A stretch of 56,419 bases of DNA from a virus, in IMG/VR virus record IMGVR_UViG_3300021354_000009, positions 1-56,419 of that record. The stretch is one strand, 5' to 3'. Shown here piece after piece: positions 48,001-56,025 of the stretch. Within the stretch, counting starts at the first letter, position 1. Every line of letters begins with the position of its first letter. A program made the position numbers and the translations under genes. The notes under the pieces were generated by a model that saw only the letters and a list, made by a program, of their open reading frames with translations, searched no databases and was not told where the DNA came from.

Positions 48001-49159
48001 CCGTATATTGCGTAAGACCTTTAATCTGGTTATACGCATCAGGGCTAGCTAATTGAAGTCTTCCTTGGAACGTCTTTGCCAAGTCTAAATTAGCTTGTAC
48101 TTGTGCTTCAGTGTATGCACCGCCAGAAGCATCAGCTAATTGCTTAGCGGTAAGACCGTTCTGCGTAGCAAAGTCAGACAACCCCAATGGATTACTTACG
48201 TTTGACTTAACAACATTTTTAATAATTGATTGTTTAGAATTTAATATTTCTTTTATTGCATCAACACTGTATCCTGTAACCGATGCAATTTGTTCTGGCG
48301 TAAAGTTGTACTTATCTTCATAAGCTTGTATGGTGTTTGCTTCATCTAACGAAACGCTTTTATCTTTTAAAATATCTGAAAAAGTTGACTTTATTGTGTC
48401 TTTTTGCTGACCTAATTGATAATTTTGAAAGTATGTTGAGGCCACATCACTTGGGTGACTTTTTACATAATCACGAGCGGCATTTTCAAATACGCTATTA
48501 AAGTCTTTGGGGTTGACAGCGCCAGTTACTAACTGATTTTTCCAATATTTAAGACCTTCGTTATTGGCGTCAATAGTATTTGGATCAAGTCCCATCTCAG
48601 TAGCATAGGTATCTTTAACTATCTTGTCGTATTGAGCACTTGGGTCAGCCTGACGACCTTCTTTAGCCCCAAAAATTTGGTAATGCTCTGCGGCAAATTG
48701 CTCAGGGGTTAAACCATAATTATCAACAGCGTAAGCATCGGCAACATCTTTGTTTGCCGCCATATATGCACTGGCATTAAAACCTTCGGTTGCTGGTTTG
48801 TAACCAGTAGATTGCAATTCAGGAGTCGCGGCACGCAAAAATCCTTGCAATTTTGATACGTCAACATTTCCGCCAAAGTAATCATCCCATGCTTTTTCAA
48901 CTTCTTTATTTTCTGGAGCACGACCTAATACGCTCTGATAGACCTCAGCCGCTGTTTTAAATATAGGAGCAGTTCCATTAGAAGTCTCACGATTAGTTTC
49001 AACTATGTCTCTTTGTGGCGCACTTTCATACTGAGGGGGTGGTGGCGATGGTTGTGCAAGTGGCGGCAATCCATTTGCAAGCGCTGTGGTAAGTTCATCA
49101 ATTCCTGCCGTCGGATTGGATGCTAGCCATTGCGATACTTGATCTTCTGTATATGCCAT
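45020..49159 (-). CDS. Large internal virion protein, 1379 residues
   Basis: The largest gene. Residues about 70-115 have VYQSVLGRAPENKEVEKAWD like DUF4214, and residues about 130-170 have YMAANKDVADAYAVDNYGLT. The middle is low complexity, including five GGTGT units (near 46160-46215) and KEAPKETPKE repeats. The last 140 residues hold two copies of a motif of the form ML/KI-x-DGEYV-x-x-x-x-x-x-A-x-G-x-G (AMLHDGDYVADADLVAALGD and KIADGEYVFPSSFVTAIGKG), a domain seen at the ends of large phage virion proteins, with Gly-Gly motifs before it (HAIGGLARGS, HSVGGQPVPA). Probably ejected with DNA. Confidence 0.74.
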   Translation of the reverse strand: MAYTEDQVSQWLASNPTAGIDELTTALANGLPPLAQPSPPPPQYESAPQRDIVETNRETSNGTAPIFKTAAEVYQSVLGRAPENKEVEKAWDDYFGGNVDVSKLQGFLRAATPELQSTGYKPATEGFNASAYMAANKDVADAYAVDNYGLTPEQFAAEHYQIFGAKEGRQADPSAQYDKIVKDTYATEMGLDPNTIDANNEGLKYWKNQLVTGAVNPKDFNSVFENAARDYVKSHPSDVASTYFQNYQLGQQKDTIKSTFSDILKDKSVSLDEANTIQAYEDKYNFTPEQIASVTGYSVDAIKEILNSKQSIIKNVVKSNVSNPLGLSDFATQNGLTAKQLADASGGAYTEAQVQANLDLAKTFQGRLQLASPDAYNQIKGLTQYTANENFGGKTQDYQVQLFTPLDITKTGIPTQLEFTPVVTKTAYNEDGNPYTYQSGGAPKTSGVEMNEDGTFSSNKPTYVNGVPVFAQYDTNGKVVSYSGDPRVVTWLDGGHYVYGSWDAQGNAKPKQVATSGGGFIKNMASDIASSLKDLGPAWTVAKLFNPELALVDVATDIGQGKFNLGTAVNAVSGYGGLQTASATDMLNPSSANYVNTIDQGYNVAQVPNINVSNPVTGALANASTAKLVASSLVAIDAADKGNYAPILNVVANVSGANKMPEVAIAANTLAAVDAINKNSPGALMTAAGNLVNSPDLKVAGAATKFIQAYNSGNQAAITTSGAELFSSINANVPGASTTLKNLVSDATSAINPTTTTTAPLSTGSTITYDKDGNPTSTPSGTNVSSTAPLSDLTLASNNSGVVSDAGNGLGGTTPTLPQVRGLSLQEGSKATKNEDGSYSVEWTNPNNPDDKRGYELSFDENGLPTYSMSNLSQESGATGGSSVLTTTKMPQFDPNVDPKEGGGLGSPTKVKPVSSTENPDGTVTQVMSDGKTRIVDGNTGKVISDSSSGNDITVGPLTSSGGTTGGNSGAITGGLSGVSGGTGTGGTGTGGTGTGGTGTGGVDTGSVSVTTPLTSVITPPTTTVTTPITTTTSPLTSVTTNTSYVPPKEITQTAPLSLTSTEVPTLESDPRGLTSKNKKDKKILKELEMLFGTLTPELVSALQDRGIYVPQELAMKDESAKEAPKETPKEAPKEETAKKTSKNEEETPKEILDNKALETKFVATGGTVNSNIDTMNSILSSSTPKASGANLISAAPLLDIPSRLGALKQIRASITGHAIGGLARGSLPQKYAEATPEGHKPEFITGLTGYYASGKGTGQSDDIDAMLHDGDYVADADLVAALGDGSSKAGAEALEKFRRQVPHQHSVGGQPVPAKIADGEYVFPSSFVTAIGKGDNKEGARILDKMREAIRAHKRSAPTSKIPPKAKSPLDYLKMVKG

Positions 49160-49161
49160 AT

Positions 49162-49401
49162 TTACACCAAATAATTAATTGACATTGTGCCAAGCAAATG
49201 GTCTGCCCACTCTTGCCAAGTATTAAAACCACGATGATCGGCCACGCCTGAGTTTTGGAAATACCCAACACCAATCAAACCATCCACCCAATCTCTCCAA
49301 CGCTCTTCTGGAACATTGCCAAGTTGTTGTTGGGCGAACAGTTCTTCAGTCAGCTTATTCCACTGATCCCATGTCATGCCTCTTTGATCATATGTAACCA
49401 T
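49162..49401 (-). CDS. Small acidic Trp-rich protein, 79 residues
   Basis: The gene begins at the last base of the preceding stop (ATG 49401-49399). The product starts MVTYDQRGMTWDQWNKLTEE and has ten or so aromatic residues (EERWRDWVDGLIGVGYFQN). Such short acidic, Trp-rich proteins are found next to nozzle and ejection genes in podoviruses. Function is unknown; it may be a minor tail or assembly factor. Confidence 0.66.
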   Translation of the reverse strand: MVTYDQRGMTWDQWNKLTEELFAQQQLGNVPEERWRDWVDGLIGVGYFQNSGVADHRGFNTWQEWADHLLGTMSINYLV

Positions 49402-51425
49402 TATGGGTTGCCCGTTCCGCGTACATCGCCTGTATCAAGACTCAGAAGTACTTTACCCATAAAGTAATTGCCATTAAATGTGTTTGATCCAAAGCGTATA
49501 CGCATCTCACGTCTTTGCTCACGCATGTCTACCTTCAAGGTGTCGGGATCAAAGTAATATGGGTCTGACGGTCTATCTACATCGTCTGCATAGCCTTTAC
49601 CTGTCACAACCATATACATTTGCTCAGACTGAACAAAGTCAGGTTCAACTCTTTCGCATCGAGTCCATAGGTTGTCGCCCGGTTGTTGGCTTGCTCCCAC
49701 TAGACCCGTATAGGCGCCAAGAGCAGGCGTCTCAAAGTAAGAATCTATAGCGTCTACAAAGTTCAAATAGATTTGGTTAGTGCCTGTCTCGTGTTGCCAC
49801 AAGGTATAAGTACCAACATTGTTTACTTCGTTGCCCGCCCAAATTGGTTGACGGAAGACCTCAGAGAAGGTGCCCGCAGAGCGATACGCGCCAGGCGATT
49901 GGCCTGCGTCGTACCAAGTCTTCTCACGCACGTTGTACACAACAGCATCATTGCACTCTAATGAATCTCCGCGTGGGTAGAAGAACCAAATCTCACCCCA
50001 ACGAGGAATCTTAGTAACCCACACCTTTTGACGTTGAACATAGTTCAAGTTATCAAAGAACCAATTCATATTCTGTGTATTTGGTACTTCTTGCACAACA
50101 CCGTTGTACATCAAGAATCTGTCTACGCCAGCCCAGTAAAAGATACCGTCATACTCAATCACGCACTGTGATGACATGATAGAACTCTGACTGGTGATCA
50201 AGTCATATTTCCAATAGTAGTTAATGCCACCTACTGTTGATGGTGCATAAGTGACCCGTACTACGGAATCTAATGTCCAGAACAGGCCAGCAGGCGACGT
50301 CGTACCGCCACGCAAGGGCAGACCTTTGACTACCTTACCCGTAGAGACGTTGTTGGCGTTTGCATCCGCGGCGACCCAATTGCTAAAGTCACCCGCAGAA
50401 CTGTTCTGTATCAACCCATCATTACCGTACACAAATAGGTATGGATGAAGCATCACTACGCCACCAGAGACTGCAATGTTATTGTCAAACGTTAAAGTGA
50501 CTGCCGATGATGTGGCGGTTGCCGCATTAGAAAGCGTGACCTTCTGATACGTACCCAAAGTAAACACTAAACCAGTGGTTGTGCCCGCAGTCGTGGCAAT
50601 TGCACTACCACCAGATGTCAATGACAAAGTGAACGTTGTAGAGTTGTTGGTAGCAATGATGTAGTAAGTAATGCCAGAGACGATACCCGTAGCAGAACCA
50701 GTCAACGTGCCACCAACAGTTACTGTTTGGCCAACAAACAAACCAGATGTAATGGTGCAAGAACATTGACCTGAAGTTCCAGTCACTGCAACAGAAGCTA
50801 AGTTTGGAAAGTCACTAGCACTAGATACAACCGTTGTGTTAGATGGGATTCCTGTTCCTGTAACCGTTTGACCAGCCCCAATGCGTCCAGAAGTTGTGGA
50901 TAACGTAAGTGCTGTCAGACCATTTGTTGTTATTACAGAATTTGTGAATACACCAACTGGGCTTAGTGATGTACCTGTAAACGCACCATACAAAGGTCTA
51001 GTGTTTACTGTGCTATCAATAGCGCTTAGGTTTTGGCCAGGGTGTGCAACCAAGTTACTGATACCACCACCAGTTGAGTCGTATCCAATATCAAATTGCC
51101 ATAAGTTGTTGTTGTTTGCTGTAAACCCAGTCAACGTATAGTCAGTTGGACCAGATCCAATACCGTCATCGTTGTCAGTCAACCATTGTTGAAGTTTGTT
51201 ATTAGTTCCTGAAACAACATAGTTCAATCCATTGTTTGAACTCATAGTCATGCCACGAGAGATTCCAGAAGCATTTAAAAAGATGCCACGGTAACCCCCC
51301 ATCTTGCGAGGTAAACCATTTTGGAAACGACACCACTGTCCGTCTACATAAGTAGGAGCATTAAATAGTGTGCCATCCCGTTGGATGCCAGGCTTGATCT
51401 GTAAGGCAACAACTTTTGCCGTCAT
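49401..51425 (-). CDS. Tail nozzle / DNA-stabilisation protein (P22 gp10-like)
   Basis: The product is 674 residues. The N-terminus ALQIKPGIQRDGTLFNAPTY, GQWCRFQNGLPRKMGGYRG and the C-terminal RRMEMRIRFGSN-like end (QRREMRIRFGSNTFNGNYFM) fit podovirus nozzle proteins related to P22 gp10 in role and layout. The middle (about 150-320) is a Thr/Ser/Gly-rich insert that may be a surface-exposed domain. It closes the tail channel after packaging and contacts the adaptor encoded two genes upstream. The stop overlaps the next start. Confidence 0.75.
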   Translation of the reverse strand: MTAKVVALQIKPGIQRDGTLFNAPTYVDGQWCRFQNGLPRKMGGYRGIFLNASGISRGMTMSSNNGLNYVVSGTNNKLQQWLTDNDDGIGSGPTDYTLTGFTANNNNLWQFDIGYDSTGGGISNLVAHPGQNLSAIDSTVNTRPLYGAFTGTSLSPVGVFTNSVITTNGLTALTLSTTSGRIGAGQTVTGTGIPSNTTVVSSASDFPNLASVAVTGTSGQCSCTITSGLFVGQTVTVGGTLTGSATGIVSGITYYIIATNNSTTFTLSLTSGGSAIATTAGTTTGLVFTLGTYQKVTLSNAATATSSAVTLTFDNNIAVSGGVVMLHPYLFVYGNDGLIQNSSAGDFSNWVAADANANNVSTGKVVKGLPLRGGTTSPAGLFWTLDSVVRVTYAPSTVGGINYYWKYDLITSQSSIMSSQCVIEYDGIFYWAGVDRFLMYNGVVQEVPNTQNMNWFFDNLNYVQRQKVWVTKIPRWGEIWFFYPRGDSLECNDAVVYNVREKTWYDAGQSPGAYRSAGTFSEVFRQPIWAGNEVNNVGTYTLWQHETGTNQIYLNFVDAIDSYFETPALGAYTGLVGASQQPGDNLWTRCERVEPDFVQSEQMYMVVTGKGYADDVDRPSDPYYFDPDTLKVDMREQRREMRIRFGSNTFNGNYFMGKVLLSLDTGDVRGTGNP

Positions 51426-52648
51426 GGGAACGTTCCCCCAGAAATACCATTAGGAACCGCTAGTCCGCTTGAAGTCAGTGTCATCCCATTTGAACCTGAT
51501 GCAGAGAAACCTAGTTGCCCACTGGCCGCTAAATACAAGCCCGTAGTTGCATCTCCACTAAATGATAAAGATGGAGCCGCCGCAGACCCATTACCCAAAG
51601 TCAACGCAGTAATAGTGCTTGATGTTGATGTCTGAGCGTTGTATACGTTCGTTCCATCACAAATAGCAATAACCGTTTGACCTTGTGGCAAAACAACTGT
51701 TGTAGCTCCTATTGAAGTTGTTTTAAACGTCAACGTGAACGAGCCTGTTGTCTTGTTTTGCAAAGAGTACAGTTGAACCGTAGGGGGAAGAATCACAGTA
51801 CAGTTTGATGTCAATGTACCTGAGTATTCTTGAATCAAACTAGAAGCTTCAACCACGCTTAAAGTAACCGTACCACCAGTTACCACTTTGTTTAACTGTG
51901 TAAATACAAACGTGGCAGACTGTCCATAGCCATATGTGTTGTATCCATTTGAACCGTTTGAAACGATTACAAACGACTCTGACAATTGCAATTGTGCTTG
52001 GGAGTTGCTATCAATCGTGTCGCTACCCGCAGGGTAAACAGTCAAAATGCCCGTGCCATTATTACGAATGATGGCAAACCAATTATTTCCAACGCTTGCC
52101 GAAGAAGGCAAATTCATCCTACCCGCACCGCTTTGCCATACCAAAAATTGCGCTCTATCAGCGCTAGTCAATGTGTAGGTAGAGAAGATGCTTGTTAAGT
52201 TATAGGACTGATTGAGCGTGGTGCTGATCGCAGTTAGGCCATATCCAGCAAGGTCTGCCGAATTAGCCGCAGACGTTCCAGTTCCAAAAGTTACCGTTGA
52301 CCAACTACCGTATATCGTAGTGTTATTGGTTACATAAATGTACTCAGCAACTCCAGAAGGAACGGAAACAATAGTCGCTAAATTGGTGTTCTTAACTACC
52401 GTAAAAGGGTTAGAACCTACGTTACGGATCAATGCACTTTGACCATCCGAGACTTGGGTCGCGGGTGGCATTATCAGTTCTAGACCAGTAGTCGATGCTG
52501 AAACCTCAATGATGTTAGCTACAACATCAGATGTGTTTCCATTGATTGGCCACTGTAATTCAGTATCTGCCGTTAAAGCAATGTACTCATAACCCACTTG
52601 AGATGGGTTAATCGTCTGGCCAGTATAGGGATTGGTATATGTTGTCAT
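51422..52648 (-). CDS. Fibre-like tail protein, 408 residues
   Basis: The product starts MTTYTNPYTGQTINPSQVGY, a start common in tail-attached proteins that bind the nozzle, followed by beta-rich repeats (GYEYIALTADTELQWPING, ALIRNVGSNPFTVVKNTNLA). The C-terminal 90 residues are Gly/Ser/Thr-rich (SFSGDATTGLYLAASGQLGF), like fibre shafts. It overlaps the nozzle gene by ATGA. A second, shorter fibre or appendage besides the 715-residue fibre. Confidence 0.7.
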   Translation of the reverse strand: MTTYTNPYTGQTINPSQVGYEYIALTADTELQWPINGNTSDVVANIIEVSASTTGLELIMPPATQVSDGQSALIRNVGSNPFTVVKNTNLATIVSVPSGVAEYIYVTNNTTIYGSWSTVTFGTGTSAANSADLAGYGLTAISTTLNQSYNLTSIFSTYTLTSADRAQFLVWQSGAGRMNLPSSASVGNNWFAIIRNNGTGILTVYPAGSDTIDSNSQAQLQLSESFVIVSNGSNGYNTYGYGQSATFVFTQLNKVVTGGTVTLSVVEASSLIQEYSGTLTSNCTVILPPTVQLYSLQNKTTGSFTLTFKTTSIGATTVVLPQGQTVIAICDGTNVYNAQTSTSSTITALTLGNGSAAAPSLSFSGDATTGLYLAASGQLGFSASGSNGMTLTSSGLAVPNGISGGTFP

Positions 52649-52650
52649 GA

Positions 52651-53292
52651 TTAGGAGTCCACGGCTATGGCTGAACGATCACCAACACGGGCGACATCTT
52701 CTGTCTTCAGTGCGGTAATTGCTTCAGTATATTTCTGCTGAAAAATTGCACGCGCATCGTTCTTTAAAAACGGCATAGCTTGCAACAAGGTTCCGTATAG
52801 CATCGCGTTGGGCGCATACTGGGTAAGCCAATTGGTTTGGTTAGTTGAACTGAGAGGCGCTATACGCTCGTAGTACAACACCTCAAAGGTGTACGCTTGA
52901 TCTGGTGTTGGTGCTAGATACCAATGCTCATAGTCGGTGTCTGCATAGAAAAGAGGCGTACCAGTTTGAGTGACATTTGGCCAATAGTTCTTTAGATACT
53001 CAAACTTGCGCAAAAAAACAGGTTGCATGCTAGAGCCATTGTTGATGCTCATAGATACCGTTTTGCGCCAACGGGCGGGTTTGGCCAATGTTGGCTCATT
53101 TGGGGTGACAGTTGAATTGGCTACCGTCAATTGACCTAAAGTCTTGATCTCTTGCGCAATTTCAAATTCACACAAAGTGATAAATGTGGGAATGGCGGCA
53201 ACCACGGCAGGGTCGCTACGCTCAAGGTACTGAAGCACAGTACTCGTCAGTGAGTCGTATGTCATTACCCATGATGGATTTACTGTAGCCAT
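52651..53292 (-). CDS. Tail adaptor (SU10-type)
   Basis: The product is 213 residues. VMTYDSLTSTVLQYLERSDP, FITLCEFEIAQEIKTLGQL, PARWRKTVSMSINNGSSMQP and LYYERIAPLSSTNQTNWLTQ match the adaptor family described for podovirus SU10. It forms a ring under the portal. Its gene lies just upstream of a fibre-like gene and the nozzle gene, as expected for adaptor, appendage and nozzle. Confidence 0.78.
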   Translation of the reverse strand: MATVNPSWVMTYDSLTSTVLQYLERSDPAVVAAIPTFITLCEFEIAQEIKTLGQLTVANSTVTPNEPTLAKPARWRKTVSMSINNGSSMQPVFLRKFEYLKNYWPNVTQTGTPLFYADTDYEHWYLAPTPDQAYTFEVLYYERIAPLSSTNQTNWLTQYAPNAMLYGTLLQAMPFLKNDARAIFQQKYTEAITALKTEDVARVGDRSAIAVDS

Positions 53293-53314
53293 GTGTGCCT
53301 TTTTTGGACTTTAA

Positions 53315-53767
53315 TTACCTTGTATGATACTCTGCCTCAGTGAAAATTCCAACCTTGTACTTGCCTTCTGGCTTGAAGATTGTCAATTCCTGTTGACGCA
53401 TCTCAGGGGCAAACGATATGTGCATCCATCGCCCATACTCGTGAATCATCTGATCAAACTTAATACCAGCTTTTAAAACAATCTGACATAGCTCATAAGG
53501 AGCGTGAGTAGTAGAAGAGCAGTCAATAGCCCACCCGTCCATGTGACTGGATACTTTAGAGCCACCAACAGCCACATTAACATCGGGCAAGCGTAGCCAA
53601 GAATTAACACGAAGAGCGCCTGTGACATTGCGAACCTCCTCCAAATGCCCAGCAGCCGCCTTCATATTTGCTAGTTGGCGTTCGTCGGGCTGGTTGTTGA
53701 TGTTCATCCGTATAGCTGTCTCGCTATACGTGGCTTCATCGAGGGTAAAGTGTTCACTGAGGTTCAT
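53315..53767 (-). CDS. Endolysin, M15 peptidase
   Basis: The product is 150 residues. The zinc site of M15A D-Ala-D-Ala or L-Ala-D-Glu peptidases is complete: SSHMDGWAID gives His75 and Asp82, and IHEYGRWMHISF gives Glu110 and His116. No signal peptide is present, so it depends on a holin for export. The start overlaps the preceding small gene by ATGA. It cleaves peptide cross-links of peptidoglycan at lysis. Confidence 0.9.
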   Translation of the reverse strand: MNLSEHFTLDEATYSETAIRMNINNQPDERQLANMKAAAGHLEEVRNVTGALRVNSWLRLPDVNVAVGGSKVSSHMDGWAIDCSSTTHAPYELCQIVLKAGIKFDQMIHEYGRWMHISFAPEMRQQELTIFKPEGKYKVGIFTEAEYHTR

Positions 53768-53925
53768 TCGTCTTCATCCTCAATGCTATCTTGGATTAGT
53801 TGTTGCTTAACCAATTCCAAAGCACCAATAACTGTTGCCATGTACAGAGTTTCATCGTACTTGTGTACAACTTCAAGCAGTTCGTCTACCAAACCACCAG
53901 CCAGTTTTCCTTGGTTTAATATCAT
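53764..53925 (-). CDS. Small acidic protein, 53 residues
   Basis: The frame starts at ATG 53925 (ATGA overlap with the holin stop) and ends in an ATGA overlap with the endolysin start. It reads MILNQGKLAGGLVDELLEVV and HKYDETLYMATVIGALELVK with an acidic tail. Tight coupling on both sides supports translation. A regulator of lysis timing is possible but unproven. Confidence 0.68.
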   Translation of the reverse strand: MILNQGKLAGGLVDELLEVVHKYDETLYMATVIGALELVKQQLIQDSIEDEDE

Positions 53926-54377
53926 TTCTTACCCACTTTTTCTGTAATCTTTTCCATAGTCCGACCACCGAAGTAGAACGACATTACCACCATGCCCCAG
54001 TTTCCTAGTAACTCTACGTAGTTACCCCTAGTCTCATAGTCAAACATACTAGCAATAGCAAAGCCTGTATACGCAAGTAGGAGGAATATAAGCACCATTG
54101 GGCGGATGTTCTTGGACAACCAAGAGTCGGAACCCATATCTGCTTTTAGGCGCTCTGTGAGGTTGTTTTGCTCTATCTTGTAGTATTCCAGTTCCATCTC
54201 TGCTAGTTTTTGGGCAGCTTGTGGATCACCCGCAATAGCTTTAGCCACAGCATCAACGGAATCAGAAACACCAAACTTATTAGCCAAAGCGGTAATAGCA
54301 GCGCCACCCAAAGGGCCAGCCACAGCAGTTGCCAGCGTGGGTGCGACACCCTTGAGAAGATTGAGTAACTCATTCAT
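53922..54377 (-). CDS. Holin of the 3TM type
   Basis: The product is 151 residues. Hydrophobic spans are at about 12-32 (APTLATAVAGPLGGAAITAL), 92-111 (RPMVLIFLLLAYTGFAIASM) and 125-138 (GNWGMVVMSFYFGGRT). SWLSKNIRPMVLIF and FYFGGRTMEKI match the GTA_holin_3TM family. It opens the inner membrane so the endolysin can reach peptidoglycan. It is encoded directly before the small gene and endolysin. Confidence 0.85.
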   Translation of the reverse strand: MNELLNLLKGVAPTLATAVAGPLGGAAITALANKFGVSDSVDAVAKAIAGDPQAAQKLAEMELEYYKIEQNNLTERLKADMGSDSWLSKNIRPMVLIFLLLAYTGFAIASMFDYETRGNYVELLGNWGMVVMSFYFGGRTMEKITEKVGKK

Positions 54378-54541
54378 TTAGACTCCTTTAGTTCCCGTTT
54401 AAGTTTCCGCAATTCTTTGATCTCTTGCTTAAGCTGCGCCCTCATATATAGGGTTTCTACGTATGCCATCGAGGTTACTCCCACAATTACGCATATCGCT
54501 ACTCCTATCAGTATCCACCAGACAAGTTTTGTAGTTCCCAC
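54374..54541 (-). CDS. Spanin-like small membrane protein, 55 residues
   Basis: The frame starts at GTG 54541 inside the end of the upstream gene and ends in an ATGA overlap with the holin start. Residues 5-27 are hydrophobic (KLVWWILIGVAICVIVGVTS), followed by a basic coiled coil (RAQLKQEIKELRKLKRELKE). That is the layout of a short i-spanin or a holin partner. The GTG has a weak ribosome binding site; a later ATG (residue 25) would remove the membrane span. Confidence 0.6.
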   Translation of the reverse strand: MGTTKLVWWILIGVAICVIVGVTSMAYVETLYMRAQLKQEIKELRKLKRELKESK

Positions 54542-55149
54542 ATGATCCACCCAAAGAATGAAGATATAAATACCACGGCAACTACCCCACTTGTTAACTC
54601 AATGAACCTAATCTCATCTTGCTCCTTGCGCCATCTTGCCAGCCTAGCCCTACGAATCTGCTCTGCCCTTGCCCACTCCTGTTCACGTTCAATCTGAGCG
54701 TGCATCTTTAGGAATCGGCTATACAAGTCTTTCAACTCCATCGGTGCGTAAACCATTGCCTCTCGCACCTGATCCATCAACTTCTCTAACTGCAACTCAA
54801 TCAGCGCCCGCTCTATAGCCTTTTTGCTGTTGTTTTGCTCTGGGCTGTACTGGTTCTTCGATTGTTCTTCTAGTTCATGGTAGTGGTTCGAGATTGTTTG
54901 CTGAGTGTCAAAGAGCACTCCAAGATTTGCCCCGATCTCACTAACAAGTTTGAACTCAAGCTCTTCATAGGACTGTTGGGCTTTGGCGACTTTCTTTTGC
55001 GCCACAGGCTTGGGGGCATCGGAGGTGGGCTTGGTTGTGAACAGACCAACGAACCAGTCCCATACACCCTTGATGGCTTTGACGTCACCAATAGCTTGCT
55101 CAACAGTCTTCTTAGCCCCTTCGATCTCCATGCGACCTTGGTGCAACAT
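54508..55149 (-). CDS. Membrane-tethered coiled-coil protein (possible 5' frameshift)
   Basis: The product from ATG 55149 is 213 residues. It has long charged helices (IERALIELQLEKLMDQVREA, HAQIEREQEWARAEQIRRAR) and one membrane span near the C-terminus (SGVVAVVFISSFFGWIMWEL). In the same frame, upstream of the ATG, the sequence continues SLLLLAQSAVSAIKTGCD without a start codon. An ATG at 55217 (MDPF) is one frame away, and a slip or one missing T in GTTTTC (near 55205) would join them. The role may be in lysis or envelope interaction. Confidence 0.62.
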   Translation of the reverse strand: MLHQGRMEIEGAKKTVEQAIGDVKAIKGVWDWFVGLFTTKPTSDAPKPVAQKKVAKAQQSYEELEFKLVSEIGANLGVLFDTQQTISNHYHELEEQSKNQYSPEQNNSKKAIERALIELQLEKLMDQVREAMVYAPMELKDLYSRFLKMHAQIEREQEWARAEQIRRARLARWRKEQDEIRFIELTSGVVAVVFISSFFGWIMWELQNLSGGY

Positions 55150-55219
55150 GTCGCACCCTGTTTTAATGGCTGAGACTGCACTTTGAGCGAGGAGAAGGAG
55201 ACTGAAAACGGATCCATAT

Positions 55220-55414
55220 CTAGATGCCTAAAAGCTTCTTAACAAAATCAGCGGCAACGCCTGGGCCAAACAACACAGCCAAGATCACCGCATACAAGAT
55301 GTACTCAATACGTTGCATACGATCTTTGCCACTCTCCAATCGATCAGAGATGACTCGATATCTCTCCGAGCATATGGCTTCGTGGACTGCGAAATCTTTC
55401 TCTATGTCACTCAT
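55220..55414 (-). CDS. Holin candidate, 64 residues
   Basis: ATG 55414 overlaps the preceding gene by 8 bases. Residues 1-35 are charged (IEKDFAVHEAICSERYRVIS, DRLESGKDRMQRIEY), and residues 36-57 are hydrophobic (ILYAVILAVLFGPGVAADFV) with KKLLGI at the end. Small phage proteins with this ERYRVISDRLESGKDR-type helix and one span are usually annotated as holins. With the 3TM holin nearby it may be a second holin or antiholin. Confidence 0.65.
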   Translation of the reverse strand: MSDIEKDFAVHEAICSERYRVISDRLESGKDRMQRIEYILYAVILAVLFGPGVAADFVKKLLGI

Positions 55415-55562
55415 CTTTGGGCTTTTCGTCCAGTTCAACTGGGGGTTGATTCTTGGCTTCGGTCTGAATAGTCTCAATCATTTGGAACACCTCTTGATAG
55501 GGGCGTGTTCCAAGATAGCCAAGGATCTGGTTTACTAGTTCAACTGATAATTGCAATTTCAT
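55407..55562 (-). CDS. Small conserved phage protein, 51 residues
   Basis: ATG 55562 has AAGGAATAAC upstream. The product MKLQLSVELVNQILGYLGTR, PYQEVFQMIETIQTEAKNQP and an acidic tail matches a small protein often found before lysis genes in podoviruses. Function is unknown. The palindrome at 55430-55442 lies in its last codons. Confidence 0.7.
   Translation of the reverse strand: MKLQLSVELVNQILGYLGTRPYQEVFQMIETIQTEAKNQPPVELDEKPKDE
55430..55442. repeat. Palindrome CCAGTTCAACTGG
   Basis: This copy encodes PPVELD in the small protein at 55407-55562. It is the eighth copy of CCAGTTSAACTGG. Confidence 0.8.
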
Positions 55563-55572
55563 GTTATTCCTT

Positions 55573-56025
55573 TTATGCCAAACAAATCTCACGCATTAGC
55601 CAACTCTCTTTTGAGAGCTTCATCATCTTGGCAACTTCTTCTGCGTAGTACTGCATACTAAACGTGCCATTGACCCGAACATTGTAATTTTCTGGGGGTA
55701 CAAATAACTTGTTTGTATCTTCAAACCGACCCTCTTTGATGCGGTCTACCCATACAACAAAGTCAGGTGCAAACGCCTCTCTTGTCTCTGGCGTAGGGCA
55801 TACAAAGTCAGCAATCACATAAGCACCGTATCTAGATGCTATGTCGCACAACACGCCCATACGTCTGGCTTGCTCTAACCTGTCGGCTATGCTGAACCCC
55901 AAGTCTTTGTTGATCTCTTTGCGTATCTCGTCAGCATTGAAGTGGACGCACATAAGCTCCCTAGCCAAAGCCGTGGCCAGAGTTGTCTTGCCTGAGCCGG
56001 GCAAACCCATGATTAGTATCTTCAT
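55573..56025 (-). CDS. cysC: APS-kinase-like protein (PAPS-forming candidate)
   Basis: The product is 150 residues. GLPGSGKTTLATALARELM (7-25) is the P-loop. HFNADEIRKEINKDLGFSI and DRLEQARRMGVLCDIA match the APS-binding motif of adenylylsulfate kinases, and VIADFVCPTPETREAF and DRIKEGRFEDTN are typical. It would phosphorylate APS to PAPS, the donor for sulfotransferases. The host would supply APS from ATP sulfurylase. Its start overlaps the methyltransferase stop by ATGA. The sulfotransferase gene lies about 5.3 kb away on the circle. Other P-loop kinases of unknown substrate have a similar look. Confidence 0.78.
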   Translation of the reverse strand: MKILIMGLPGSGKTTLATALARELMCVHFNADEIRKEINKDLGFSIADRLEQARRMGVLCDIASRYGAYVIADFVCPTPETREAFAPDFVVWVDRIKEGRFEDTNKLFVPPENYNVRVNGTFSMQYYAEEVAKMMKLSKESWLMREICLA

